Shown here: positions 30,158 through 41,119 of the stretch, in pieces
How positions within the stretch are numbered: position 1 is the first letter of the stretch
Layout: each line of letters begins with the position of its first letter
Translations under genes and position numbers: made by a program
NCBI RefSeq assembly: GCF_006539865.1
Contig: NZ_BJNV01000007.1
Location: 62,001 to 126,000, forward strand
Origin: Zoogloea ramigera
GTDB lineage: Bacteria > Pseudomonadota > Gammaproteobacteria > Burkholderiales > Rhodocyclaceae
DNA: 64,000 nt
Direction: 5' to 3'
The notes under the pieces: generated by a model
Told to the model about the DNA's origin: nothing
Databases searched by the model: none
Seen by the model: the letters and a program-made list of their open reading frames with translations, nothing else

Positions 30158-30682
30158 GTGAGCCGAGGCAGTACTTATGGAATCAGTCGTGTTGATAACG
30201 AAACGAGCCGGACGCATGGTTGGTTGGTGACGATCCAGCGCAGGGGCGTGATCTACCGCAAGCATTTCAGTGACGGCGTGTTCGGGGGCAAGCAGCGTTC
30301 CTTTGCAGCGGCGAAAGAGTATCGCGATGAGGTCATCGCGGCCCACCCGCCCTTGTCGATGCAGGAGTACTCGAATATCGTCAAGAAGAACAACCGTTCC
30401 GGGGTGGTCGGGGTGTGCCGTTATTGCGCCTCGGAAACCCGCGACCTGCCAGAAGAAAAGCAGCGCTGGTTCTGGGTGGCCTCGTGGCCCTTGCCCGATG
30501 GCCGGCGCAAGCGGGTCAAGTTCTCGGTCAAGAAATACGGTGAGGATGGTGCCTTCCAGATGGCCATGGACGCGCGTGCGTCTGCGCTCGGCAAGCTGGT
30601 AGGTGCGTTCGACCCCGGTGCGGTGCGGCGCAAGGCGAGCCGCCGACGCCCCGCAGCCGCTGCGGCGCCGTCGGCAGGTTGA
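30158..30682 (+). CDS. Small basic protein with two AP2/ERF-like repeats
   Basis: The ~174-residue protein (GTG start with AGGAGGT) contains two segments resembling the AP2 DNA-binding fold. The first, about 6-60, has YGISRVDN, HGWLVTIQRRGVIYRKHF and SFAAAKEYRDEVI. The second, about 78-141, has NRSGVVGVCRY, WFWVASWPLPDGRRKRVKFSV and GAFQMAMDARA. Each shows the pattern of three strands then an Ala-rich helix. The C-terminus is basic and Ala/Pro-rich (RRKASRRRPAAAAAPSAG). In bacteria AP2 domains occur in homing endonucleases and in uncharacterised proteins; no nuclease domain is seen here. DNA binding is an inference. It stands alone between trxC and a PF04020 gene. Confidence 0.75.
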   Translation: MSRGSTYGISRVDNETSRTHGWLVTIQRRGVIYRKHFSDGVFGGKQRSFAAAKEYRDEVIAAHPPLSMQEYSNIVKKNNRSGVVGVCRYCASETRDLPEEKQRWFWVASWPLPDGRRKRVKFSVKKYGEDGAFQMAMDARASALGKLVGAFDPGAVRRKASRRRPAAAAAPSAG

Positions 30683-30698
30683 TGCGCCCCCGGGGTGG

Positions 30699-31046
30699 TC
30701 AGTTGTCCTTGTCCGACAGGGCCAGGCTGACCATCCAGGTGAGCAGGCTGTAGATCAGGGCGCCCCAGAAGGCCGTCCAGAAGTCGGGCACGACAAAGCC
30801 CTCCACCAGCCCGGACACCATCCAGAACATCAGGGCGTTGATCACCAGCGTGAACAGCCCGAGGGTGAGGATGGTGATCGGCAGCGTGACGAGCACCAGC
30901 AGCGGGCGGATGATGGCATTAACAAAGCCCAGCAGCAGTGCGCTGACCAGGGCTGCAGTGTAGCCATCCACCCGGATCTCCGTGAGCAGCTCGGGGATCA
31001 GCATCAGCGCCACCGCGTTCAGGGCCCAGCGCAGAAGCAGTTTCAT
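30699..31046 (-). CDS. PF04020 family membrane protein (annotated as phage holin family, YvlD-like)
   Basis: The 115-residue protein has four hydrophobic segments and the family pattern LLLRWALNAVALMLIPELL, LLGFVNAIIRPLLVLVTLPITILTLGLFTLVINALMFW. Databases label PF04020 as holin superfamily 4, but chromosomal members like this are not in prophages and have no proven lysis role. It lies 50 bases after hemH on the same strand and may be the last gene of hrcA-hemH. Confidence 0.82.
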   Translation of the reverse strand: MKLLLRWALNAVALMLIPELLTEIRVDGYTAALVSALLLGFVNAIIRPLLVLVTLPITILTLGLFTLVINALMFWMVSGLVEGFVVPDFWTAFWGALIYSLLTWMVSLALSDKDN

Positions 31047-31096
31047 CTTTCAATCTCCATTCGGCTTTCTTCCGCTGGGCGGAGCCGTGAGCGCTG

Positions 31097-32194
31097 TCAG
31101 GCGCCGGCCCCCAACTCGCGGGCGCGGCTTGCCTGGCGTGCGAGGCTTGCGGCGTCGGGTGGCGCGATGCTCAGCCAGTTGCCGAGGTGGTTCAGGGACA
31201 GCGTGGTGAGCGCCTCGATCCAGGGCTGGTTTTCGTTCAGGCAGGGGATGTAGCTGAACTGCTTGCCCCCCGCGTGCAGGAAGGCCTCGCGGCACTCCAT
31301 GTTGATTTCTTCCAGGGTTTCCAGGCAGTCGGATACGAAGCCCGGGCACATCACGTCCACCGATCCGACGCCGCTCCCGCCCAGCTCTTCCAGGGTGGGT
31401 TGCGTGTAGGGCTTGAGCCATTCGGCCTTGCCGAAGCGGGACTGGAAGCTGACGATCAGCCGCTCGGGCGCCAGCTTGAGCGCCTCGCCAAGCAGGCGTC
31501 CGGTCTTGTAGCACTCGCAGTGGTAGGGGTCGCCCAGGTCGAGGGAGCGGCGGGGAATGCCGTGGAAGCTGAGCACCAGGCGGTCGGCCTGGCCGTTGCG
31601 TTGCCAGTGGGCGCGTACGCTCGCGGCGAGTGCCTCGATGTAGCCCGGGTCGTCGCCGAAGCTGCGCACGTAGCGGACTTCAGGCAGGTTGCGCCAGTGG
31701 CGCAGGCAGTTGGCGACTTCGTCGACGACGGTTGCGGTGGTGCTGGCGGCGTACTGCGGGTAGAGCGGGACGACCAGGATGCGCGTGCAGCCGGCGGCGC
31801 GCATGGCGTCGAGCTGGCTGCGGATCGACGGCTGGCCGTAGCGCATGGCCCAGCTCACGTGGAGCTCGCGCTGGCCTGCCTGGGCGAGGAAGCCGGCCAG
31901 CAGCTTGGCCTGTTTTTCGGTGTGGACCTTGAGCGGGGAGCCTTCGGAAGTCCACACGCTGGCGTATTTTTTGGCCGATTTGGCGGGCCGGGTGTTCAGG
32001 ATGATGCCGTTGAGGATCAGCCACCAGATCGGCCGGGGGATCTCGACGACCCGCGGATCGGACAGGAACTCCTTGAGGTAGGGTCGCAGCGCGGCGGCGG
32101 TGGGCGCGGTGGGCGTGCCGAGATTCACCAGCAGGACGCCCGTGCGGGGCGCCGTGCCATGGGTGTAGGCTGGCTCCTGCCAGTATTGGGACAT
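31097..32194 (-). CDS. hemH: Ferrochelatase
   Basis: HemH inserts Fe2+ into protoporphyrin IX, the last step of heme synthesis. The 365-residue protein has [45 protein letters not shown], and [11 protein letters not shown] containing the active-site His, then [15 protein letters not shown]. The start follows the hrcA stop by 11 bases, so the two are probably co-transcribed. Confidence 0.96.
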   Translation of the reverse strand: MSQYWQEPAYTHGTAPRTGVLLVNLGTPTAPTAAALRPYLKEFLSDPRVVEIPRPIWWLILNGIILNTRPAKSAKKYASVWTSEGSPLKVHTEKQAKLLAGFLAQAGQRELHVSWAMRYGQPSIRSQLDAMRAAGCTRILVVPLYPQYAASTTATVVDEVANCLRHWRNLPEVRYVRSFGDDPGYIEALAASVRAHWQRNGQADRLVLSFHGIPRRSLDLGDPYHCECYKTGRLLGEALKLAPERLIVSFQSRFGKAEWLKPYTQPTLEELGGSGVGSVDVMCPGFVSDCLETLEEINMECREAFLHAGGKQFSYIPCLNENQPWIEALTTLSLNHLGNWLSIAPPDAASLARQASRARELGAGA

Positions 32195-32205
32195 GGGGTG
32201 GCTTT

Positions 32206-33234
32206 CTAGTTGTGGCCGGAGAGGGCGCTGGTGAGGAGGCGGGCGGTGACGTCGACGATGGGGATCACCCGCTCGTAGGCCATGCGCGTCGGCCCGATGA
32301 CGCCCACCGAGCCGACGAGCTGGCCGTCGACTTCATAAGGCGCGGTGATGACGCTGCAGTCGTCGAGGGGGCTGAGGCCGCTCTCGCCGCCGATGAAGAT
32401 CTGCACGCCCTGGGCGCGGTTGGAGATGTCGAGCAGCTGCATGAGCCCGGTCTTCTGCTCGAAGAGCTTGAACAGGTCGCGCAGCCGCGCCATGTTGGAG
32501 GACAGATCTTCGGCGTCGAGGAGGTTGGTCTCGCCCGAGATCACGTAGGTTTCCTGGGTTTCCTCGAGGACTTCGCTGCCCGCTTCGACGGCGGCGCTCA
32601 TCAGCTCGGTCATGTCGGAGCGGAGCTGCTTGAGCTCGTCCTGGATGCGGGTACGGATCTCGGTGAAGGCCAGCCCGGCAAAATGCTGGTTGAGGTAATT
32701 GGCGGCGCTGACGAGCTCCGACGGGCTGTAGCCGCGCTTGGTGAACAGGATGCGGTTCTGCACGTCGCCGGCGGTGGTGACGAGGATCAGCAGGATGCGG
32801 GTGTCCGAGAGGCTGACGAACTCGATCTGGCGGATCTTGAGGGCGTCCTGCTTGGGCGACACGACCACGCCGGCAAAATGGGTCAGGCCCGACAGCAGCT
32901 GCGAGGCCGCGCTGATGACCCGCTGTGGCTCGCCGGGCTGGATCTGGCCCTGGATCGCCTGGAGCTGCCCGACGCCTATCGGTTGCACGGTGAGCAGGCT
33001 GTCGACGAAGAAGCGATAACCGCGGGCCGTGGGAATGCGCCCGGCCGAGGTGTGCGGGCTGGTGATGAAGCCTAGCTCTTCGAGGTCCGACATCACGTTG
33101 CGCACCGTGGCCGGCGACAGGTTGAGGCCGGAATGGCGCGACAGCGCGCGGGAGCCGACCGGCTGGCCCTCGGCGATGTAATGCTCCACCAGCGACTTGA
33201 GGAGGATTTGCGAACGTTGATCGAGTCGGGTCAT
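32206..33234 (-). CDS. hrcA: Heat-inducible transcription repressor HrcA
   Basis: HrcA represses chaperone operons by binding CIRCE operators and needs GroEL for activity. The 342-residue protein has the N-terminal winged-helix domain ([60 protein letters not shown]) and the GAF-like part ending in [16 protein letters not shown] found no CIRCE inverted repeat upstream of grpE, dnaK or hrcA, so its target (usually groESL) is probably outside the window. Confidence 0.95.
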   Translation of the reverse strand: MTRLDQRSQILLKSLVEHYIAEGQPVGSRALSRHSGLNLSPATVRNVMSDLEELGFITSPHTSAGRIPTARGYRFFVDSLLTVQPIGVGQLQAIQGQIQPGEPQRVISAASQLLSGLTHFAGVVVSPKQDALKIRQIEFVSLSDTRILLILVTTAGDVQNRILFTKRGYSPSELVSAANYLNQHFAGLAFTEIRTRIQDELKQLRSDMTELMSAAVEAGSEVLEETQETYVISGETNLLDAEDLSSNMARLRDLFKLFEQKTGLMQLLDISNRAQGVQIFIGGESGLSPLDDCSVITAPYEVDGQLVGSVGVIGPTRMAYERVIPIVDVTARLLTSALSGHN

Positions 33235-33366
33235 GGCTGCAGATTGTGAGGCTCGCGGTGATTCTAAGGAAGCGCGGCGGCGATGAGAAGCAGGACGCTG
33301 CGCCCGTCGGCCGCGGATTCATCTCGCCCCATGCGAGCTGTCCTCATAATGTGGTTTAATCGATTC

Positions 33367-34251
33367 ATGACCTGCGCGTTCAAGACAATTGCCCTCATCG
33401 GCAAATATCAGAGTCCGGAAGTGGCCGAAGCCGTGCTGCGCCTCGCCAATTACCTGCGTGACCAGGGGCTGGCCGTATTGATCGAGCAGGGCACGGCGAG
33501 TTCCACCGGGCTCACCTCCGGCTTCGCCATCGCCAGCTACGAGGAGATCGGCGAGCGGGCCGACCTCGCCGTGGTGCTCGGCGGTGACGGCACCCTCCTC
33601 AATAGCGCCTGCCGCCTGGCCGAATACGACGTGCCGCTGGCGGGCGTCAATCAGGGCCGGCTCGGCTTTCTCACCGACATCTCCCGCGAGGTGGCCCTCG
33701 AGAAGATCGGCGAGATCCTGGCTGGCCGCTACACCGAGGAAACCCGGGTGCTCCTCGACGCGGAGGTGCGGCGGGGCGGTCGGCGGGTCTTCCACACCGT
33801 GGCGCTCAACGACGTGGTCGTCAACAAGGGCGAACTCGGCCGCATGATCGAGTTCGATCTGCGCATCGACGGCGAGTTTGTATACACCCAGCGCTCCGAC
33901 GGCATGATCATCTCCACGCCCACCGGCTCGACCGCCTACGCCCTGTCGGCCAACGGGCCGATCCTGCATCCCAATGTCGACGGGATCGCCCTCGTGCCGA
34001 TGTGTCCGCACACCCTCACGGCGCGGCCGATCACCTTGCCCGACCGCTGCAAGATCGAGATCGTGCTGCTGCCGCCCCACGACTCGCGCGTGCACTTCGA
34101 CGGCCAGACCCGCTACGACACCCGCGCCGGCGATACCGTGCAGATCACCCGCTCGCCCCACAACGTGCGCCTGCTCCACCCCGAGGGCTACAGCTATTTC
34201 GCGATGCTGCGCGAGAAGCTGCACTGGAGCTCCACGCCCCGCCACAGCTGA
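33367..34251 (+). CDS. nadK: NAD kinase
   Basis: NadK phosphorylates NAD+ to NADP+. The 294-residue protein starts MTCAFKTIALIGKYQSPEVAE and has the LGGDGTLLNSACRLA motif with the catalytic Asp near residue 71, GVNQGRLGFLTDI, ALNDVVVNKG, and the Gly-rich SDGMIISTPTGSTAYALSANGP. It is divergent from hrcA across 132 bases; CATAAT and TTTAAT at 33345-33360 could be -10 elements. recN follows after 21 bases, the common nadK-recN pair. Confidence 0.96.
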   Translation: MTCAFKTIALIGKYQSPEVAEAVLRLANYLRDQGLAVLIEQGTASSTGLTSGFAIASYEEIGERADLAVVLGGDGTLLNSACRLAEYDVPLAGVNQGRLGFLTDISREVALEKIGEILAGRYTEETRVLLDAEVRRGGRRVFHTVALNDVVVNKGELGRMIEFDLRIDGEFVYTQRSDGMIISTPTGSTAYALSANGPILHPNVDGIALVPMCPHTLTARPITLPDRCKIEIVLLPPHDSRVHFDGQTRYDTRAGDTVQITRSPHNVRLLHPEGYSYFAMLREKLHWSSTPRHS

Positions 34252-34272
34252 ACCCAATCATTCGTTTTATTC

Positions 34273-35940
34273 ATGCTGCGCCATCTTTCCATTCGCGATT
34301 TCGTTATCGTCGATCGGCTCGAACTCGAGTTCGCCGCCGGTTTCGGTGCCTTGACGGGCGAGACCGGCGCCGGCAAGTCGATTCTCCTCGACGCCCTCGG
34401 CCTGGCCCTCGGCGGCAAGGCCGAGGCCGGCGTGGTGCGCACCGGCCAGGCCCGGGCCGAGATCGTCGCCGAGTTCGACCTGCCCGCCGACGGCCCGCTG
34501 AGAGCCTGGCTTGCCGATCAGCAGCTCGACGCCGAGGAGGGCAGCGTGATGCTGCGTCGGGTGATCGAAAGCGGTGGTCGCTCGAAGGCCTGGCTCAACG
34601 GCTCGCCGGTGGTCCTCGCCCAGCTGCGCATCGTCGGCAACATGCTTGCCGACATCCACGGCCAGCACGCGCATCACGCCCTGCTGCGCACCGATGCCCA
34701 GCTGGCGCTGGTGGATGCCCACGGCGGGCTCAAGGCCCAGGCGCAGCTGGTGGCCGAGCGCTACCGTGCCTGGGCTGCCCTGCGCCGCGCCCGGGAAGCC
34801 GCGGAGGAGGGCGCCTCCAGCACCGAGCGGGAGCGCGAGTTACTGGGCTGGCAGGTTACCGAGCTGCGTGAGCTGGCCTTCGACACCGACGAGTGGCAGC
34901 ACCTCAACCTAGAACAGACCCGCCTGGCCCACGCCGCCGGCCTGATCGACGGCGCCGCCGAAGCCCTCGACAGCCTCGCCGATGGTGAGTACGCCGTGGT
35001 GCCCCAGGTGGAGCGCCTGCTCGCCCGGGTGGCCGGCATGGCACAGCACGACGCCCAGCTCGCTGATGTGCAGGAGCTGCTGGCCGGGGCGAGCATCCAG
35101 CTCGACGAAGCCCTGCACGCAATGCGCCGCTACCGGGACAGGCTGGATGTCGACCCGGCGCGCCTCGCCGAGATCGACCAGCGTATCCAGGTGGTGATGG
35201 CGATGGCCCGCAAGTACCGGGTGTCCCCCGAGGCGCTGCCCGAGGTGCTGGCCGAGAGCGTCGGGCGGCTCGAACGCCTGACCCGGCAGACCGATCCGGA
35301 AGCCCTGGCCCGCGAGGAAGCCCAGGCTCGCGACGCCTTCATGGCCCAGGCCAGGCCGCTGTCGGCGGCCCGCAAGGCGGTGGCGGCCGAGCTGTCGGCG
35401 GCGGTGACCGAGGCCATGCAGTCGCTCGCCATGGGCGGCGCGCGCTTCGAAATTGCACTGCGCCCGGTGGAAGAAGGGTGCGCAAGCGGGCTGGAAGGCG
35501 TCGAGTTTCTCGTCACCGCCAATGCCAGCCAGCCGCTGCGCCCGCTCGCCCGGGTGGCGTCGGGCGGCGAGCTGTCGCGGATCGGCCTGGCGATCCAGGT
35601 GATCACCAGCCGCAACGCTTCGACGCCGACCCTGATCTTCGACGAGGTGGATGTGGGGATAGGCGGCCGGGTCGCCGAGATCGTCGGGCGCATGCTGCAT
35701 CAGCTCGGCGTGGACCGTCAGGTGCTGTGCGTGACGCACCTGCCCCAGGTGGCCGCGCGGGCTGACGCCCAGTGGAACATCGCCAAGGAAACCCGCGACG
35801 GCGAAACCCTGTCGCGGGTGCGGCGCCTCGATGACGGCGAGCGCATCGACGAAATCGCGCGGATGCTGGGCGGTGTGAATATCACCGACACCACCCGCCG
35901 CCATGCGGCGGAGATGCTGGGCCTGTCAGCGCCGGCCTGA
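34273..35940 (+). CDS. recN: DNA repair protein RecN
   Basis: RecN is an SMC-like ATPase acting in double-strand break repair. The 555-residue protein has the N-terminal Walker A GETGAGKSILLDAL, a central region of coiled-coil helices, and the C-terminal ABC signature ASGGELSRIGLAIQV with Walker B TLIFDEVDVGIGG and a late VTHLPQVAARAD. Both ends are complete. No LexA box was identified upstream; transcription probably comes through nadK. Confidence 0.96.
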   Translation: MLRHLSIRDFVIVDRLELEFAAGFGALTGETGAGKSILLDALGLALGGKAEAGVVRTGQARAEIVAEFDLPADGPLRAWLADQQLDAEEGSVMLRRVIESGGRSKAWLNGSPVVLAQLRIVGNMLADIHGQHAHHALLRTDAQLALVDAHGGLKAQAQLVAERYRAWAALRRAREAAEEGASSTERERELLGWQVTELRELAFDTDEWQHLNLEQTRLAHAAGLIDGAAEALDSLADGEYAVVPQVERLLARVAGMAQHDAQLADVQELLAGASIQLDEALHAMRRYRDRLDVDPARLAEIDQRIQVVMAMARKYRVSPEALPEVLAESVGRLERLTRQTDPEALAREEAQARDAFMAQARPLSAARKAVAAELSAAVTEAMQSLAMGGARFEIALRPVEEGCASGLEGVEFLVTANASQPLRPLARVASGGELSRIGLAIQVITSRNASTPTLIFDEVDVGIGGRVAEIVGRMLHQLGVDRQVLCVTHLPQVAARADAQWNIAKETRDGETLSRVRRLDDGERIDEIARMLGGVNITDTTRRHAAEMLGLSAPA

Positions 35941-35978
35941 CGCGGGCAGGCCGCGCGGCCTTCAGAGGCTGCCCGCGT
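35940..35978. terminator. Cruciform-like inverted repeat at the recN/TMEM165 junction
   Basis: Ten-base arms (35940-35949 and 35969-35978) pair perfectly, and the 19-base loop contains its own palindrome GGCCGCGCGGCC. It starts at the recN stop and overlaps the 3' end of the converging gene. No T tract is present. Confidence 0.45.
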
Positions 35979-36534
35979 GGGCGATCGTCAGCACGCCCGT
36001 GAGCACGAACACCGCCGCCGCGATCCAGCGGATCTGGGTGAGCGGCAGCCGGCGTGCCAGGCCTTCGCCCAGCAGCACCGCCGGCACGTTGGCGATCATC
36101 ATGCCTATCGTGGTGCCCAGCACGACCCACAGCAGCGCGTCGTACTTGGCGGCCAGGGCGATGGTGGCAAACTGGGTCTTGTCGCCCATCTCCGCGATGA
36201 AGAATGCGATGGTGGTGGTCACGAAGGCGCCCGCCGGATGGACTTCGGAGGGGGCTTCGTCGTCGTCGAGGGTGTCGGGCTTGAGCGTCCACAAACCGAA
36301 GGCGATGAAGACGACGCCGATGATCCAGGGTAGCCAGGAGGCGGGGATGAACTCGGCAACCCATACGCCCACCGAGCCGGCGAGGGCGTGATTGAGCACG
36401 GTGGCGACGAAGATGCCGGCGATGATCGCCCAGGGCTTGCGCAGCCGGGCGGCCAGCACGAAGGACAATAGCTGGGTCTTGTCGCCGATTTCCGCCAGGG
36501 CGACGAGGGCGGTCGAGGTGAGGAAGGCTTCCAC
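35962..36534 (-). CDS. TMEM165/GDT1 family cation transporter (putative Mn2+ exporter)
   Basis: The 190-residue protein has six hydrophobic segments in two repeats, each with the family motif E-x-G-D-K-T (EIGDKTQLLSF near residue 15 and EMGDKTQFATIALAAKY near 113). An acidic loop DTLDDDEAPSE separates the halves. Members transport Ca2+/Mn2+; bacterial ones such as Vibrio MneA export Mn2+. It lies 27 bases downstream of fur on the same strand, consistent with a role in metal balance. Ion specificity is inferred. Confidence 0.85.
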   Translation of the reverse strand: MEAFLTSTALVALAEIGDKTQLLSFVLAARLRKPWAIIAGIFVATVLNHALAGSVGVWVAEFIPASWLPWIIGVVFIAFGLWTLKPDTLDDDEAPSEVHPAGAFVTTTIAFFIAEMGDKTQFATIALAAKYDALLWVVLGTTIGMMIANVPAVLLGEGLARRLPLTQIRWIAAAVFVLTGVLTIAHAGSL

Positions 36535-36561
36535 GGGGATGGGCGGCAGGGCCGCCAGAAA

Positions 36562-37011
36562 TTAGCGGGCGGGGGCGCTGGAGGCGCTCTTGTGGGGGCA
36601 GTCGGCCTTGAGGCACTCGACGTAGAGGTAGAGGGCGTGTTCGCGCACCGTGAAGCCGCGCTCGGCGGCGATCTTGTTCTGGCGCTCCTCGATCTCGGGG
36701 TCGAAGAATTCCTCCACCCGGCCGCATTGCAGGCACACCAGGTGGTCGTGGTGATGGCCTTCGTTGAGCTCGAAGACGGCCTTGCCCGACTCGAAGTAAT
36801 GGCGCTCGAGGAGGCCGGCCTGTTCGAACTGGGTGAGGACCCGGTAGACGGTGGCCAGGCCGATATCCATGTCTTCGGCGATCAGGAGGCGATAGACGTC
36901 TTCGGCGGTGAGGTGGCGATTCTCGACCTTCTGGAACAGGTCGAGGATCTTAAGCCGCGGGAAGGTTGCCTTGAGGCCGATACTCTTGAGATTCTGGGAA
37001 TTGCTGGACAT
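36562..37011 (-). CDS. fur: Ferric uptake regulator Fur
   Basis: Fur is an Fe2+-responsive transcriptional repressor. The 149-residue protein has the winged-helix part ([56 protein letters not shown]), the metal-binding segment [20 protein letters not shown] and a late CLKADCPH. It is divergent from bamE, the conserved fur-bamE arrangement. I could not confirm a Fur box in the 123-base intergenic region. Confidence 0.96.
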   Translation of the reverse strand: MSSNSQNLKSIGLKATFPRLKILDLFQKVENRHLTAEDVYRLLIAEDMDIGLATVYRVLTQFEQAGLLERHYFESGKAVFELNEGHHHDHLVCLQCGRVEEFFDPEIEERQNKIAAERGFTVREHALYLYVECLKADCPHKSASSAPAR

Positions 37012-37134
37012 GGAGGCCCCGAAAACTGGACTAGGCGGCCGGAAGCCCGGCCGGCCCCGTATGATATAGTTTCTGCCCCGTGTTGAGAATGCGCCTCAAA
37101 AGCGCGGTTCCCTGACCCCGACCTTCGAAACGCC

Positions 37135-37488
37135 ATGCGCAAACTGCTTTCTTCCGCCCTGCTGATCGTGGCCGTTTCCGGCTGTACCGCCGTGACTGAT
37201 TTCGTGAAGCCTTACCGGATCGATGTCCGGCAGGGCAACTACATCACCCAGGACATGGTGTCCCAGCTCAAGCCCGGCATGAGCCGCGAGCAGGTGCGCT
37301 TCGTGCTCGGCACGCCGCTCGTCAGCGACATCTTCCATGCCGACCGCTGGGATTATGTTTACCGCTTTCAGCCGGGCAAGGGTGCCTCCCAGGAGCGGCG
37401 CCTCACTGTGATCTTCGAGGACGGCCGTCTGGCGCGCCTCGATGGTGACGTGCGTCCCGCCGACGCCGCGCCGCAGCCCGCACCCTGA
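37135..37488 (+). CDS. bamE: Outer-membrane assembly lipoprotein BamE (SmpA)
   Basis: BamE stabilises the BAM complex that inserts beta-barrels in the outer membrane. The 117-residue precursor has a signal peptide with lipobox VSGC (Cys17) and the SmpA/OmlA core: YRIDVRQGNYITQDMVSQLKPGMSREQVRFVLGTPLVSDIFHADRWDYVY. A TATGAT/GATATAGT stretch at 37060-37070 could be its -10 region. dapB follows after 63 bases. Confidence 0.94.
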   Translation: MRKLLSSALLIVAVSGCTAVTDFVKPYRIDVRQGNYITQDMVSQLKPGMSREQVRFVLGTPLVSDIFHADRWDYVYRFQPGKGASQERRLTVIFEDGRLARLDGDVRPADAAPQPAP

Positions 37489-38358
<870 letters not shown>

Positions 38359-38367
38359 AAAAGTCGG

Positions 38368-41079
38368 TTGACGGTCGGGCGGGGCTCAAGCAAGGGCGTG
38401 CCGTGCCGTTATCCTGATGGCTTTCCGGAAGACGCGTCGCCAGGGCGTACGCGTCCCGCTTTTCAAGATCCCTTGCTGACTGCCCACGTGATTCCTCCTG
38501 ACGCCGATCTCGATTCACAAGACGCCCAGATCGGGCGCGCCGTGCGCGCGTTTCTCGCGAGCGGCGAGGCGGAGGGGGTGCTCGATACGCCCCTCGGTGA
38601 GGTCGTGACCGCCGAGCAATGCGTCGCCGCCCTGGGGGTGCTGCTCGGCGCCCGGGATGCGGCGGAGCGGGGGCTCCACGAGATGCGTGAGCGCCTCGAC
38701 CTAGCCATGCACAACACCGAAGGTGGCGTGTGGGACTGGGATCTGGCCCGCAACTCAATTGTGATCGATAGCGCCTGGCGAAAGACGCTCGGTTACGATG
38801 AATCCGAATATTCGTCGAGTGGCCTCGCTTGGGTGCCGCTGGTGCATCCCCACGACCTCGAGCTCATGCGCAATCAGGTCGCGGCCCACCTGCGCGACGA
38901 AGTGCCGTATTTCGAGACCCAGTTCCGCATTCAGGCCAAGGGCGGCGGCTGGCGCTGGGTGCTGGCGCGGGGCAAGGCCTCCAACAGGGGCGCCGACGGC
39001 CGCTGGGCGCGCATGGTGGGCACCTATCAGGACGCCACCCAGGCCAAGTGCGCCGAGCTGGAGCTGCTCCACGCCAAGGAGCAGGCCGAGGCGGCCAACC
39101 GGGCCAAGAGCGACTTCCTCGCCAACATGAGTCACGAGATCCGCACGCCGATGAACGGGATCATCGGCATGACGGAGCTGATGCTCGACACCAAGCTCGA
39201 TGCGGAACAGCGGGAATACCTGCACACCGTCAAGAGCTCGGCAGACTCGCTGCTGCGGATCATCAACGATGTGCTGGATTTCTCGAAGATCGAGGCTGGC
39301 CACATGACCCTCGAGCAGGTCGAGTTCTCCATCGTCAGCCTCCTCGGCGACACGATGAAGTCGCTCGCCCTGCGTGCCTACGAAAAAGGCATCGAGTGCT
39401 TCTACGACATCGGCACGGATGTGCCCGACGTGGTGATCGGCGACCCGATCCGCCTGCGTCAGGTGGTCACCAATCTGGTCGGCAATGCGGTGAAGTTCAC
39501 CGAGGCGGGTGAGGTCGAGGTTTCGGTGTCGGCCAGCACCGTCGGCAGCGGTGATCTGGTACTCGAGTTTGCCGTGCGGGATTCGGGGATCGGCATCCCG
39601 AAGGACAAGCAGGGGCTTGTCTTTGGTGCCTTCTCCCAGGCCGACGCGTCGACGACCCGCAAGTATGGCGGCACCGGGCTCGGGCTGGCGATCAGCCGAC
39701 GCATCGTCGAGCTGATGGGCGGCTCGGTCTTTCTCGAGAGCGAGCCCGGAAAAGGGAGCACCTTCCGTTTCACCGTCCGCGTCGGGATTGGTCGTGCCAA
39801 GGCGGTGGTGGTGGAAAGTTTTGGCCGGCGGCGGGCGCTGGTTGCTGGGCGCAACGCGGCCCTGCGGCACTGCGTCGGCGAGCAGTTGCGGGCAATGGGG
39901 CTCGATGTGCTGGAGGCGGGCAACGGCGCGGCCGTCGAGGACGCCCTGGCGGCGGCCCACAAGTCGGGAACTCCCTTCGACTGGCTGCTGATGGACGCCG
40001 CAATGCCTGCGCCCGGGGGTTACGCGCTCGCCGAGCGGCTGATCAAGGACTGGCCTTCCATCGATCGGCTCATCATGATGCTCGATGTCAGCAGCCATCG
40101 GGAAGATACGCTCAAGTGCGAGCGGCTGAAGGTCGGAGCGCGTCTCATCAAGCCATTCTCCCGTGCCGATCTGAGGGACGCGCTGGGCCTCGCCCTGCAC
40201 GGCGCGGTGGCGGAGAGCGATCGTCTGCTCTCCTTCGATGCAACCCAGACCCATGCCTACGCGCCGGCCGAATCCGGCCCCGCGCTGAAGCTCAAGATCC
40301 TGCTGGTCGAGGATAACCCGGTCAACCAGACCGTTGCCGTCAAGATGCTGGAGAAGATGGGGCACACCCTGACCGTCGCCGGCAACGGTCAGGAGGGCCT
40401 CGATCTCTTCGACAAGGAAAAGTTCGATCTCATCCTGATGGACGTGCAGATGCCGGTGATGGGCGGGCTGGAGGCCACCCAGGCGATCCGTGCCCGCGAG
40501 GCGCGGCGTACCTGGGCGGCTGGCGGGCAGTGGCGCTCGACGCCGATCGTCGCGATGACGGCCCATGCAATGCAGGGCGACCGCGACCGTTGCCTGGCTT
40601 CCGGCATGGACGATTACATCGCCAAGCCGATCAAGCCGGCCGAGCTGCGCGCGGTGATCGAGCGGGTCGTGGGCGATGTGGGTGGTGTGGCCGAGGGGCA
40701 GGGGCAGGTTGAGGACGGGCACATCGATTTCGGGGCCGATGAAGCCGCAGCAGATCTCGATGCGACCCGCGAGCTGCTCGACGGCGACGAGGCCGCCCTG
40801 CAGCAGCTGATCGGCCTTTTCTTTGCTGATCTTGAGCGCAACCGCAAGGCGCTGGAGCAGGCGCAGCGCGCCAACGATTTCACCACCCTCCGCAATCTGG
40901 CGCATAGCATCAAGGGAAGCGCAGGGGTGTTCAATGCCGAAGGCGTGATGGCCGCCGCCCGCCGTCTCGAGACTCTGGCCCGGGAATCCGACGCCGCGGG
41001 TGTCCGGCGCGAGCTCCCTGAGCTTCTCGCCCAGCAGGGCAAGCTCGCAGGCGTCTTGCGCAGGGCGCGGAAGTCTTAG
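38368..41079 (+). CDS. Cytoplasmic hybrid histidine kinase: PAS, HisKA, HATPase, pseudo-receiver, receiver, HPt
   Basis: The protein of up to 903 residues has no membrane segment. Numbered from TTG 38368, it has a PAS domain (~103-234), HisKA with [11 protein letters not shown] (His256), an HATPase with [20 protein letters not shown] and GGTGLGLAI, a first receiver-like domain (~488-605), a complete receiver (~643-770; VEDNPVNQ, Asp692 in [11 protein letters not shown], Lys in YIAKPIKP) and an HPt domain (His846 in [10 protein letters not shown]). The first receiver-like domain keeps Asp543 and RLIKPF but lacks the N-terminal acidic pair. A BarA-like phosphorelay is likely; no response regulator is adjacent. 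The start is uncertain (GTG 38398 or 38488 are alternatives). Confidence 0.9.
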   Translation: MTVGRGSSKGVPCRYPDGFPEDASPGRTRPAFQDPLLTAHVIPPDADLDSQDAQIGRAVRAFLASGEAEGVLDTPLGEVVTAEQCVAALGVLLGARDAAERGLHEMRERLDLAMHNTEGGVWDWDLARNSIVIDSAWRKTLGYDESEYSSSGLAWVPLVHPHDLELMRNQVAAHLRDEVPYFETQFRIQAKGGGWRWVLARGKASNRGADGRWARMVGTYQDATQAKCAELELLHAKEQAEAANRAKSDFLANMSHEIRTPMNGIIGMTELMLDTKLDAEQREYLHTVKSSADSLLRIINDVLDFSKIEAGHMTLEQVEFSIVSLLGDTMKSLALRAYEKGIECFYDIGTDVPDVVIGDPIRLRQVVTNLVGNAVKFTEAGEVEVSVSASTVGSGDLVLEFAVRDSGIGIPKDKQGLVFGAFSQADASTTRKYGGTGLGLAISRRIVELMGGSVFLESEPGKGSTFRFTVRVGIGRAKAVVVESFGRRRALVAGRNAALRHCVGEQLRAMGLDVLEAGNGAAVEDALAAAHKSGTPFDWLLMDAAMPAPGGYALAERLIKDWPSIDRLIMMLDVSSHREDTLKCERLKVGARLIKPFSRADLRDALGLALHGAVAESDRLLSFDATQTHAYAPAESGPALKLKILLVEDNPVNQTVAVKMLEKMGHTLTVAGNGQEGLDLFDKEKFDLILMDVQMPVMGGLEATQAIRAREARRTWAAGGQWRSTPIVAMTAHAMQGDRDRCLASGMDDYIAKPIKPAELRAVIERVVGDVGGVAEGQGQVEDGHIDFGADEAAADLDATRELLDGDEAALQQLIGLFFADLERNRKALEQAQRANDFTTLRNLAHSIKGSAGVFNAEGVMAAARRLETLARESDAAGVRRELPELLAQQGKLAGVLRRARKS

Positions 41080-41119
41080 TGGCCAGCGCCGCCGGTTTCC
41101 CCTGGGCTGTGACGCGGGT

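Noticed and set aside
30699-31046. Holin-like gene as a sign of a prophage
   Set aside because: PF04020 proteins are common chromosomal membrane proteins; no other phage gene is nearby and the gene adjoins hemH.
36535-36561. Mn riboswitch (yybP-ykoY) ahead of the TMEM165 gene
   Set aside because: Only 27 bases separate it from fur, too short for that riboswitch.
37012-37134. Possible Fur box (TTGAG-N7-CTCAA) between fur and bamE
   Set aside because: The half-sites do not match the GATAAT-type consensus; autoregulation cannot be claimed from it.
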